Below are positions 1 through 5,257 of a DNA stretch of 5,257 nucleotides, in pieces. Position 1 is the first letter of the stretch, and every line of letters begins with the position of its first letter. The position numbers and the translations under genes were made by a program. The notes below the pieces were generated by a model. It saw nothing but the letters and a program-made list of their open reading frames with translations. It was not told the DNA's origin and made no database searches. The stretch is from Flavobacteriaceae bacterium (GTDB lineage Bacteria > Bacteroidota > Bacteroidia > Flavobacteriales > Flavobacteriaceae). The DNA lies in assembly GCA_002401105.1 (NCBI GenBank), contig NVSD01000159.1:1-5257 (forward strand), in the 5' to 3' direction.

Positions 1-113
1 GATATGCATTTTAAACTAAAATTATGCCATGTTTCTAATTAAATTTTGTCTCAAAAAAATAGTATGCGCTGAAGCAAGTGAATATCAACGAATTCTATGA
101 AATAAAACTTTTC

Positions 114-126
114 AACAATAATTGTT
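114..126. repeat. 13-bp perfect palindrome upstream of nrdJ
   Basis: AACAAT and ATTGTT are perfect inverted arms around a single A. The site lies about 20 bp before the candidate -35-like element of nrdJ, a position that would suit an operator. It does not match the NrdR box consensus that I know (ACAC, an AT-rich centre, GTGT) and it is not paired with a second copy. In DNA this AT-rich a short palindrome can arise by chance, so a regulatory role is a weak inference. Confidence 0.3.
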
Positions 127-145
127 ATTAACTAATTAAATGTTT

Positions 146-178
146 TTTGTAAATCATCTCTTTTATTTTCTAATTTTA
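146..178 (+). promoter_or_regulatory. candidate Bacteroidota-type promoter for nrdJ
   Basis: A TTTG at 146-149 is followed after 21 bp by TAATTTTA at 171-178. This matches the flavobacterial pattern of TTG plus TAnnTTTG except at the last base. It would leave an untranslated leader of roughly 30 nt before the ATG at 215. No cobalamin riboswitch is visible in positions 1-214. That is unsurprising, because B12 riboswitches usually repress B12-independent enzymes or uptake genes rather than nrdJ. No partial gene can be supported in positions 1-145. Confidence 0.4.
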
Positions 179-214
179 AAGTCGGAAGATTTATTAAAAA
201 ATAAAACTTAAATA

Positions 215-2764
215 ATGGAGAATCAGCTAGTTTTGGAAAAAGTGTACACGCGTGATGAGGTGTTGAAGTCATCATTACGCTATTTTAATGGCGATGAGTT
301 GGCAGCAACCACATGGATGAACAAATATGCAATTAAAAATAAGGAAGGAGCCTTTTTAGAAAGTACTCCAAATGATATGCATGCACGTATGGCTAAGGAA
401 TTTGCTAGAATTGAAGCAAATTACGATGCTACCGAAACTACTACAGAAGGTTTGTCGGACTATGGTAAAACCCGTCAAAAATTGAGTGAGGAAGTAATTT
501 TTGATTTGTTCAAAGATTTTAAATATATCATCCCACAGGGAAGCGTTATGTCGTCTTTAGGAGACAAAAATACGATTGCTTCTTTATCTAACTGTGTGGT
601 AATCCCACCCGTATTGGATTCTTATGGAGGGATTTTTTATACAGATCAGCAAATGGCACAATTGTTTAAAAGACGTTGTGGTGTAGGAGTTGATTTATCT
701 AATCTAAGACCTAACGGAGCTACAGTTTCTAATTCAGCAGGGACTACTTCTGGTGCGGTTTCTTTTATGAATCGTTTTTCGAATACCACAAGGGAAGTTG
801 CTCAGAATGGACGTAGAGGAGCTTTAATGCTTACCATGGATGTTGCCCATCCAGACATTGAAGAGTTTATAAAAATTAAACAAGATTTAACAAAGGTTAC
901 AGGAGCGAATATTTCTATCAGAATTTCTGACGAATTTATGAAAGCTGTTGTGAGTGATGCTAATTTTATGTTGCGTTTTCCTATTGATAGTGCAACTCCT
1001 GAATTTTCTAGAGAGATAAAAGCGAAGGATTTATGGGATACTATTATTAAATGTGCACATAATACTGCAGAACCAGGATTAATTTTTTGGGATCGTCAGC
1101 ATTATTATTCAACATCGTCCTTATATCCTGGTTTTAAAAATGATTCTACCAATCCTTGTTCGGAAATTGCCATGCAAGGTGGAGATAGCTGTCGTTTAAT
1201 CGCCGTGAATTTATTTAGTTTTGTAACAGAACCATTTACAAAAAACGCCAAATTCGATTATAAGAAATTATACGAGGTTGTATACGATACACAGCGTTTG
1301 ATGGATGATTTGGTTGATTTAGAGTTGGAGGCTGTTGAAAAAATCTTCAATAAAATTGATGGAGATGTAGAACCGGATGATATCAAAAAGATTGAAAATG
1401 ATACTTGGAAATTATTAGCGGAAACTGGTAAAACAGGACGTAGAACAGGATTAGGGTTTACTGCCTTAGCAGATACTGTAGCCGCTTTAGGGTTAAAGTT
1501 TGATACAGACGAAGCCATTGATATGGTGGACGAAATAATGAAATCTAAGTTGGCAGGAGAGTTTGATAGTAGTATTGATATGGCTATTGAACGTGGGAAA
1601 TTTAAAATATTTGATCCGGAAATAGAAGATCAGTCAGAATTTGTACAAATGATGGCTACTGACTTCCCTACTATTTATAAAAGAATGATGACGTATGGTC
1701 GTCGTAATATATCTATAAGTACCGTGGCTCCTACAGGGTCGTTGAGTATGTTAGCGCAAGTTTCTTCGGGAATTGAACCTGTGTTTTTATTGAGTTATAA
1801 AAGACGTAGAAAAGTAAATAAAGATGATACCAATGCGAAAGTTGCCTATGTAGATGAGATGGGGGATGCTTTTGAGGAATTTGATGTATTCCATGGGAAA
1901 TTAAAAACATGGATGGATGCAACAGGAGAAACCGATATAACAAAAAGTCCGTATGCTGGTGCAACTGCTCCAGAAATAGATTGGAAAAAGCGTATTAAAA
2001 TGCAAGCCTTGGTGCAGAAATACACTACGCATTCTATCAGTTCTACTATTAACCTAGCGAGTGATGTAACTACGGATTTAGTAAGTGATATTTATATTGA
2101 ATCTTGGAAAAAAGGAGTGAAGGGTATTACCGTATATCGCGATGGTTCAAGATCGGGTATTTTAGTGTCTAATGATACGAAGACGGAAAAAGAAAACGAA
2201 GAATGCTTTGAGCAAACTAAGTTTCCTAAACGCCCAAGAAAATTAGAAGCAAAAGTGGTCCGTTTTCAAAACGATTACGAAAAATGGGTAGCTGTTGTTG
2301 GAATTTTAGAAGGTCGTCCTTACGAAATATTTACTGGAAAAGTGGATGATTCTTTTGTATTGCCAACCAATTTAGATAAAGGCTGGATCATAAAAAACAG
2401 GGAAGATAACGGCGATGCTCGTTACGATTTTCAATACGAGGTGAAAAACGGTTACAAAGTAACCATGGAAGGCCTATCACGTTCATTTGATCAGGAATAT
2501 TGGAACTATGCTAAATTAATTTCTGGGATTATCCGTCACGGAATGCCAATGGCTTATGTGGTAGATTTAGTACAAAATTTGAATTTTGATAGTGATAATA
2601 TCAATACTTGGAAAAACGGAGTTGCGCGTACCTTAAAACAATTTGTACCGAATGGAACCGTTGCTGCAGATAAAAAATGTGGTGAATGTGGAGACCCAGA
2701 TGGATTAATTTACGAAGAAGGATGTTTAATTTGCAAGAGCTGTGGAAACAGTAAATGTGGATAA
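215..2764 (+). CDS. nrdJ: adenosylcobalamin-dependent (class II) ribonucleotide reductase NrdJ
   Basis: This 849-residue enzyme reduces ribonucleotides (diphosphates in the Thermotoga-type family) to deoxyribonucleotides using a radical derived from adenosylcobalamin, so it needs no oxygen. The catalytic N-x-C-x-E motif is at N313, C315 and E317. C315 is the expected thiyl-radical cysteine. C127 and C326 are the expected redox pair that reduces the substrate. The 189- and 11-residue spacings equal those I recall for Thermotoga maritima NrdJ. VAPTGS at 503-508 is the conserved barrel-loop motif. Residues about 672-812 form the TSCPD-type extension. The tail carries C822, C825, C837 and C840 (two CxxC pairs, likely zinc-binding) and C843/C848 (CX4C), the probable swinging dithiol re-reduced by thioredoxin. 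No ATP-cone is visible at the N terminus. The ATG follows an A-rich leader, as is normal in this phylum. The gene is apparently monocistronic. Confidence 0.96.
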   Translation: MENQLVLEKVYTRDEVLKSSLRYFNGDELAATTWMNKYAIKNKEGAFLESTPNDMHARMAKEFARIEANYDATETTTEGLSDYGKTRQKLSEEVIFDLFKDFKYIIPQGSVMSSLGDKNTIASLSNCVVIPPVLDSYGGIFYTDQQMAQLFKRRCGVGVDLSNLRPNGATVSNSAGTTSGAVSFMNRFSNTTREVAQNGRRGALMLTMDVAHPDIEEFIKIKQDLTKVTGANISIRISDEFMKAVVSDANFMLRFPIDSATPEFSREIKAKDLWDTIIKCAHNTAEPGLIFWDRQHYYSTSSLYPGFKNDSTNPCSEIAMQGGDSCRLIAVNLFSFVTEPFTKNAKFDYKKLYEVVYDTQRLMDDLVDLELEAVEKIFNKIDGDVEPDDIKKIENDTWKLLAETGKTGRRTGLGFTALADTVAALGLKFDTDEAIDMVDEIMKSKLAGEFDSSIDMAIERGKFKIFDPEIEDQSEFVQMMATDFPTIYKRMMTYGRRNISISTVAPTGSLSMLAQVSSGIEPVFLLSYKRRRKVNKDDTNAKVAYVDEMGDAFEEFDVFHGKLKTWMDATGETDITKSPYAGATAPEIDWKKRIKMQALVQKYTTHSISSTINLASDVTTDLVSDIYIESWKKGVKGITVYRDGSRSGILVSNDTKTEKENEECFEQTKFPKRPRKLEAKVVRFQNDYEKWVAVVGILEGRPYEIFTGKVDDSFVLPTNLDKGWIIKNREDNGDARYDFQYEVKNGYKVTMEGLSRSFDQEYWNYAKLISGIIRHGMPMAYVVDLVQNLNFDSDNINTWKNGVARTLKQFVPNGTVAADKKCGECGDPDGLIYEEGCLICKSCGNSKCG

Positions 2765-2787
2765 GCACTAAACATATATTTAAAATT

Positions 2788-2824
2788 AAAACTCGTTACC
2801 GTGAAAATGGTAACGAGTTTTTTT
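2788..2824 (+). terminator. intrinsic terminator of nrdJ
   Basis: A 13-bp perfect stem (2788-2800 with 2809-2821) contains ACTCGTTACC and GGTAACGAGT. It can extend inward by a U-A and a G-U pair to a GAAA tetraloop at 2803-2806, a stable GNRA-type cap. A T7 run at 2818-2824 overlaps the end of the 3' arm. It begins 23 bp after the nrdJ stop and should separate nrdJ from the small-gene cluster downstream. The stem's outer A-U pairs also give an A-rich left flank, so some activity on the other strand is possible, but no minus-strand gene ends here. Confidence 0.93.
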
Positions 2825-2867
2825 ATGTCAGTTTCTAAATTGAATAAATAAATAGTACTTTAGATTG

Positions 2868-3077
2868 ATGAATAAAAAAATGGTGCTTCCAGGACTACTG
2901 TTATTTTGTAGTGTAGTTTTATTAATAGTAGATTTTTTATTAATCGAGGATAATGGTGCTGGATATTATGTGCGTAAAACAGCATCAGTTTGTTTAATTA
3001 TTGCCATGCTATTTCGTTTGAAAGTAGAACGTGATACTATGAATTTACCTGTAAAAAACGTTGAAAATGTGGATTAA
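2868..3077 (+). CDS. small two-helix membrane protein of unknown function
   Basis: This 69-residue protein is not recognised as a named family. It has a basic N terminus (MNKK) and a strongly hydrophobic helix at about residues 6-26. A short loop with E27, D28 and a YY pair follows, then a second, shorter hydrophobic segment at about 38-50. The tail is charged and begins RLKVER. The positive charges at both ends suggest that both termini face the cytoplasm. It has no cleavable signal-peptide pattern and no lipobox. The ATG at 2868 is preferred over the adjoining in-frame TTG at 2865. It opens a three-gene cluster after the nrdJ terminator, and its 3' end overlaps the next gene by 11 bp. Co-transcription and the overlap support it as a real gene; its role is unknown. 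Confidence 0.68.
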   Translation: MNKKMVLPGLLLFCSVVLLIVDFLLIEDNGAGYYVRKTASVCLIIAMLFRLKVERDTMNLPVKNVENVD

Positions 3078-3300
3078 AACTCAAAACAACAAAGAATTAA
3101 TAAATGTGTGCGCTGTCAAAATTATGAAGAGCGGAAAGAAAATGTATCTAATGGCTGTTATAAAGGGAGCTGGTTTTATGTCGTCTGGAAATAAAATCAT
3201 TGCAAAATATAATACAATGGACGAAGCGGAAATAGCACTTTCTAAAATTGAAATAAGTATTGCAAATAAAGAACATATACATGTTATGTCAAAACAATAA
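3067..3300 (+). CDS. small conserved-looking protein (MWIKTQ type), function unknown
   Basis: The product is 77 residues. The N terminus MWIKTQNNKELINV and the later KIIAKYNTMDEAEIALSKIE resemble a class of roughly 80-residue bacterial and phage hypothetical proteins that start MWIRTQ and carry a 'LGxYxTxEEAxxVLxxI' segment; this is a recollection, not a search. It would be a small alpha/beta protein with two or three strands and then one helix at about residues 52-64. I chose the ATG at 3067 over the in-frame TTG at 3061 because the family start fits MWIKTQ. It overlaps the membrane-protein gene by 11 bp in another frame, so translation is probably coupled. It has no membrane segment, signal peptide or catalytic motif. 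The DUF1801 gene downstream is in the same frame, after one TAA. Confidence 0.65.
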   Translation: MWIKTQNNKELINVCAVKIMKSGKKMYLMAVIKGAGFMSSGNKIIAKYNTMDEAEIALSKIEISIANKEHIHVMSKQ

Positions 3301-3306
3301 TTACTG

Positions 3307-3675
3307 TTGAATCCTATAGAAAATTATTTTTTGCATCAAAAGGAACCCTATCAGGCGATGATGCTCTATGTACGTAGCTTGTTGTTGAAATCTGTGTTTG
3401 GGATTGAAGAAAAACACAAATATGGAATTCCGTTTTATTATGTTAATAACAAGCCGTTGTGTTATCTAAATGTTTTAAAAGGGACCGAATTTGTAGACAT
3501 TGCTTTTGTGAAAGGAGTTGAATTACAAGTTGAGTTTTCGATATTAAAGGATTATAAAAACAGGAAATATACGCGATCACTTCAATTAGAAACGATAGAA
3601 AGTTTGGATGAAGTTGAATTCGAAAAATTAATATTGAGAGCTACAGAACTTAATTTAAAAAAAATAGCCCCATAA
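3307..3675 (+). CDS. DUF1801 (YdhG-like) domain protein
   Basis: The product is 122 residues and fits the DUF1801 family of small cytosolic alpha/beta proteins, whose biochemical role is not established. Visible family features are an N-terminal helix ending in YVRSLLL (21-27), EEKHKYGIPFYYVNNKPLCYL (34-54), a VDIAFVKGVEL strand and turn (63-73), and TRSLQL (89-94). The TTG start is chosen because the first ATG, at 3358, would delete the first helix. No ATG exists upstream before the TAA at 3298-3300. A CTG at 3304 is the only other near-cognate option. It is the last gene of the small cluster, 6 bp after its neighbour. Its final codons overlap the terminator of convergent kdsA. The domain assignment is fairly secure; any function would be a guess. 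Confidence 0.85.
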   Translation: MNPIENYFLHQKEPYQAMMLYVRSLLLKSVFGIEEKHKYGIPFYYVNNKPLCYLNVLKGTEFVDIAFVKGVELQVEFSILKDYKNRKYTRSLQLETIESLDEVEFEKLILRATELNLKKIAP

Positions 3676-3688
3676 AATGGAGCTATTT
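3657..3688 (-). terminator. intrinsic terminator of kdsA, overlapping the DUF1801 3' end
   Basis: Read on the minus strand, AAATAGC, a U-G wobble and CCA pair across a 5-nt loop to give an 11-bp stem (3688-3678 with 3672-3662). The 3' arm runs straight into eight Ts (complement of 3664-3657). It begins 20 bp after the kdsA stop. On the plus strand the wobble position becomes an A-C mismatch (3669/3681) and only TTTGTAT follows, so it would terminate plus-strand transcripts poorly. The element includes the last five codons and the stop of the DUF1801 gene. Confidence 0.85.
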
Positions 3689-3707
3689 GTATAGTAAGTG
3701 TAAAGTA

Positions 3708-4526
3708 TTAAAACTTATTAATCGTTTTTCTAATAGCCACTAACTTCGTTAATAAATCTTCTAAGTGGTCTAAGTTTAACATGTTCGCTCCATCAGATTT
3801 TGCATTGGCTGGATCTGGGTGTGTTTCGATAAAGATTCCGTCAACACCAACTACAATTCCTGCTTTGGCTATGGTTTCTATCAATTCTGGTTTTCCACCT
3901 GTTACACCACCTGGTTGGTTAGGCTGTTGTAAAGAATGTGTGATATCCAATACGGTAGGTGCATACTTTTGCATTTCAGGAATACCTCTAAAATCTACAA
4001 TCATGTCCTGGTATCCAAACATGGTTCCACGGTCTGTAATCCATGCTTTTTCACTACCGCTATCTTTTACTTTTTGTACCGCATGTTTCATTGCATCAGG
4101 ACTCATAAATTGTCCTTTTTTAAGGTTTACTACCTTTCCCGTTTTAGCAGCAGCTACTACTAAATTAGTTTGTCTAACTAAAAATGCAGGAATTTGTAAT
4201 ACGTCCACATATTTAGCCGCTAATGCTGCATCTGAACTTTCATGAATGTCAGTTACAGTTGGGACATTGAATCTTTCACCTACTTTTTTTAATATTTCCA
4301 ATGCTTTTACATCGCCAATACCAGAAAAACTATCAATTCTAGAACGGTTTGCTTTTCTAAAACTTCCTTTAAAAATAAAAGGAATTTCTAGCTTGTCAGT
4401 TATTTTTTGCACTTTTTCACAAATTTCCATCGCCATTTCTTCGCTTTCAATGGCACAAGGCCCTGCTAATAAAAAGAAATTTCCGCTGTCGGTATGTTTT
4501 ATGTTAGGAATCAGATTTAAATCCAT
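3708..4526 (-). CDS. kdsA: 3-deoxy-8-phosphooctulonate synthase (KDO-8-P synthase)
   Basis: KdsA condenses phosphoenolpyruvate with arabinose 5-phosphate to make KDO-8-phosphate, the precursor of the inner-core sugar of lipopolysaccharide, in the cytosol. The 272-residue length is normal for this TIM-barrel enzyme. Visible motifs are AGPCAIES (21-28), FKGSFRKANRS (52-62), QIPAFLVRQT (111-120), LKKGQFMSP (135-143), DITHSLQQPN (194-203), FIETHPDP (232-239) and SDGANM (244-249). C24, H197, E234 and D245 correspond to the metal ligands of the Aquifex-type enzyme, so this is the metal-dependent class; the E. coli-type enzyme has Asn in place of the Cys. The ATG at 4526 gives the usual N terminus, MDLNLIPNI. 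A longer reading from 4577 would run over the promoter. It stands alone on its strand and ends in its own terminator. Confidence 0.97.
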   Translation of the reverse strand: MDLNLIPNIKHTDSGNFFLLAGPCAIESEEMAMEICEKVQKITDKLEIPFIFKGSFRKANRSRIDSFSGIGDVKALEILKKVGERFNVPTVTDIHESSDAALAAKYVDVLQIPAFLVRQTNLVVAAAKTGKVVNLKKGQFMSPDAMKHAVQKVKDSGSEKAWITDRGTMFGYQDMIVDFRGIPEMQKYAPTVLDITHSLQQPNQPGGVTGGKPELIETIAKAGIVVGVDGIFIETHPDPANAKSDGANMLNLDHLEDLLTKLVAIRKTINKF

Positions 4527-4542
4527 GTTGAATGTTTTTTTG

Positions 4543-4550
4543 CAAATGTA
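4543..4550 (-). promoter_or_regulatory. kdsA promoter -7 box
   Basis: On the minus strand TACATTTG matches the Bacteroidota -7 consensus TAnnTTTG at every fixed position and is followed by C. It ends 16 bp before the kdsA ATG, which predicts a leader of only about 10 nt. A TTG lies 24 bp further upstream (4577-4575), slightly farther than the usual spacing, so the -33 element is uncertain. Confidence 0.65.
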
Positions 4551-4581
4551 CTCAAAAACCAACTGATTTAATATCAATCCT

Positions 4582-4589
4582 TATATTTA
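4582..4589 (+). promoter_or_regulatory. candidate -7 box of the TfoX-domain gene
   Basis: TATATTTA matches TAnnTTTG except at the last base and lies 13 bp before the ATG at 4603. The leader would therefore be very short. No clear TTG sits at the proper distance; a CTG at 4563-4565 is 16 bp upstream. It is back to back with the kdsA promoter inside a 76-bp divergent region, so the two promoters nearly abut. Confidence 0.4.
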
Positions 4590-4602
4590 CACTAAAAAAA
4601 GC

Positions 4603-4986
4603 ATGGCTGTTAACGAATTTCTTGCCGATAGAATCCGAAATTACCTATTAGATAATCATATAGACTTTTTCGAAAAACGAATGTTTGGAGGTTTGACTTT
4701 TATGGTGGATAATAAGATGTGTGTGGGATTGATAAAGGGGAAGATGATGTCACGAATAGGTCCTGACGCCTATAAGGATGCATTATTAAAAGAAGGATGT
4801 ACTGAAATGAAATTCACGGGAAAACCTATGATAGGCTATGTTTTTTTAAATGATGAAGCGACCGATTTAGAAGTGGATTTGGAATATTGGATTTCTTTAG
4901 CCTTGGATTTTAATCCCTTGGCGAAGGCGAGTAAAAAGAATAAAGAAGGGCTCGGAAAAAATCAAGATACCTTCCTTAGTTACTAA
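4603..4986 (+). CDS. TfoX/Sxy N-terminal-domain protein
   Basis: The 127-residue product carries one TfoX N-terminal domain at about residues 9-103. The family signatures are KRMFGGLTFMV (25-35), a following CVGLI strand, and MKFTGKPMIGYVFL (69-82). In gammaproteobacteria full-length TfoX/Sxy promotes competence-gene expression together with CRP. Here the C-terminal domain is absent, and stand-alone N-domain proteins are widespread with no proven role, so a competence function should not be assumed. The tail (about 105-127) is lysine-rich and probably disordered. It has no signal peptide or membrane segment. The ATG follows an A-rich stretch (CTAAAAAAAGC) without a Shine-Dalgarno, normal for this phylum. 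It diverges from kdsA. No intrinsic terminator is visible after its stop. Confidence 0.88.
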   Translation: MAVNEFLADRIRNYLLDNHIDFFEKRMFGGLTFMVDNKMCVGLIKGKMMSRIGPDAYKDALLKEGCTEMKFTGKPMIGYVFLNDEATDLEVDLEYWISLALDFNPLAKASKKNKEGLGKNQDTFLSY

Positions 4987-5095
4987 TCTCGTGAAGAGCA
5001 CTTCTGGCTTGTAATATAAATGAGTTGATTATATTGCAAATTAAAGGATTTCAATGTTAGTGAAATAGATAAATATTTCTCGACTAATGAAGAAG

Positions 5096-5120
5096 AGGTG
5101 GTCGCAAATTGCGACCACCT
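5096..5120. repeat. 25-bp perfect palindrome (12-bp arms)
   Basis: AGGTGGTCGCAA and TTGCGACCACCT are perfect inverted arms around one A at 5108. The arms are markedly GC-richer than the surrounding DNA. As RNA it would fold into a 10-bp stem with an AAAUU loop, extendable by a G-U pair. It is not a convincing intrinsic terminator: the plus strand continues TGGGAGG and the minus strand CTTCTTC, with no T run on either side. Part of the symmetry is inherent in the codons for S-Q-I-A-T, if the ORF6N reading is right. Otherwise it could be a protein-binding site or a genome-wide repeat. Confidence 0.8.
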
Positions 5121-5167
5121 TGGGAGGTTAGAAGAGGTATCTTTACAACTTAGAACTTTCCCCGTGT

Positions 5168-5185
5168 ATAGCATTAGGATGCTAT
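5168..5185. repeat. small inverted repeat (7-bp arms, TAGG loop)
   Basis: ATAGCAT and ATGCTAT are perfect arms around TAGG. The site lies 47 bp after the larger palindrome. No T run follows, so it is not a terminator. It may be chance, or the second hairpin of a structured element with the one at 5096-5120. Confidence 0.5.
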
Positions 5186-5257
5186 TGTGCGATTATAGAT
5201 TTAAAAAATTCTAGAAGGATAATGTAAAATTAGAATGTTATGAAAGGGACAGGGAAA

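Larger units (their letters stand above)
5029..5257 (+). pseudogene. possible decayed ORF6N-domain gene, running off the window end
   Basis: This stretch contains no intact gene, but scattered peptides in shifting plus-strand frames follow the order of an ORF6N (phage KilA-N-associated DNA-binding) domain. They are TNEEE (5083-5097), WSQIATTLGG (5099-5128, one base out of frame), KRYLYNL after a TAG (5132-5152), ML (5179-5184), NSRRI (5207-5221) and KIRML (5226-5240). The remembered family pattern is roughly 'FxLTxEE...SQIAT...GG.RYLPYAFTEHG.AML..VLNS.RAI.VNIRIMR'. The distance from SQIAT to ML is 77 nt against about 72 expected. The best single open frame (5029-5211) has no ATG near its beginning, and at least three frame changes are needed. 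The similarity is by eye and from memory. Alternatives are unrelated non-coding DNA or a chance resemblance helped by the palindrome. Confidence 0.38.

Noticed and set aside
1..214. Cobalamin riboswitch upstream of the B12-dependent reductase
   Set aside because: No B12-box-like sequence or long structured leader is visible, and the predicted leader is only about 30 nt.
1258..1964. Two minus-strand open frames inside nrdJ
   Set aside because: They are antisense to conserved NrdJ sequence, low in complexity and without recognisable domains.
2840..2863. Possible promoter for the small operon (TTG at 2840-2842, TACTTTAG at 2856-2863)
   Set aside because: The 13-bp spacing is too short and the -7 match is imperfect. 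The operon needs a promoter after the nrdJ terminator, but I cannot place it with confidence.
3781..4566. Several plus-strand open frames opposite kdsA (3781-4245, 3936-4163, 4246-4566)
   Set aside because: They lie wholly antisense to a full-length, motif-complete KdsA and show no family features of their own.
4527..4577. Seventeen-residue N-terminal extension of KdsA
   Set aside because: It would overlap the TACATTTG -7 box, and the ATG at 4526 gives the normal KdsA N terminus.
4603..4986. Calling the TfoX-domain protein a competence regulator
   Set aside because: Only the N-terminal domain is present, and stand-alone versions have no established competence role in this phylum.
4983..5174. 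Minus-strand open frame of 63 codons over the tail, with a 'WSQFATT' string
   Set aside because: The string arises because the palindrome at 5096-5120 reads nearly the same on both strands. The rest has no family features, and the plus-strand reading extends the ORF6N-like pattern better.
5240..5257. ATG at 5240 open to the window end (MKGTGK)
   Set aside because: Six codons are not enough to support a gene start, and the stretch fits the decayed ORF6N-like tail equally well.

Overview
This is an AT-rich chromosomal segment that looks like a member of the Bacteroidota, most likely class Flavobacteriia. Four things point there. Start codons have A-rich leaders and no Shine-Dalgarno sequence. 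A TAnnTTTG-type -7 box lies before kdsA, with weaker versions before two other genes. A KDO-8-phosphate synthase implies a Gram-negative outer membrane. The long class II ribonucleotide reductase resembles the type common in flavobacteria. This placement is inference from the sequence, not a database result.

Layout: Positions 1-214 are non-coding and hold a candidate nrdJ promoter and a small perfect palindrome. Positions 215-2764 (+) encode NrdJ, an adenosylcobalamin-dependent ribonucleotide reductase with all its catalytic residues, closed by a strong intrinsic terminator at 2788-2824. Positions 2868-3675 (+) hold three tightly packed small genes: a two-helix membrane protein, a small 'MWIKTQ' protein that overlaps it by 11 bp, and a DUF1801 protein starting at TTG. 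Positions 3708-4526 (-) encode KdsA, convergent with that cluster. Its terminator lies inside the 3' end of the DUF1801 gene. A 76-bp divergent intergenic region separates kdsA from a TfoX/Sxy N-terminal-domain protein at 4603-4986 (+). The last 271 bp have no intact gene. They hold two inverted repeats and what I read as the decayed remains of an ORF6N-type DNA-binding-domain gene running off the window end.

How the genes work together: NrdJ makes deoxyribonucleotides by a cobalamin-dependent, oxygen-independent mechanism. KdsA makes the KDO precursor of lipopolysaccharide. These are independent housekeeping functions, and nothing links them to each other or to the small genes beyond position. 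I see no CRISPR array, tRNA, rRNA, insertion sequence, toxin-antitoxin pair or recognisable defence system. The parts most worth a second look are the degraded tail (about 5029-5257), the three-gene operon of poorly known proteins, and the strand-asymmetric terminator shared by two convergent genes.
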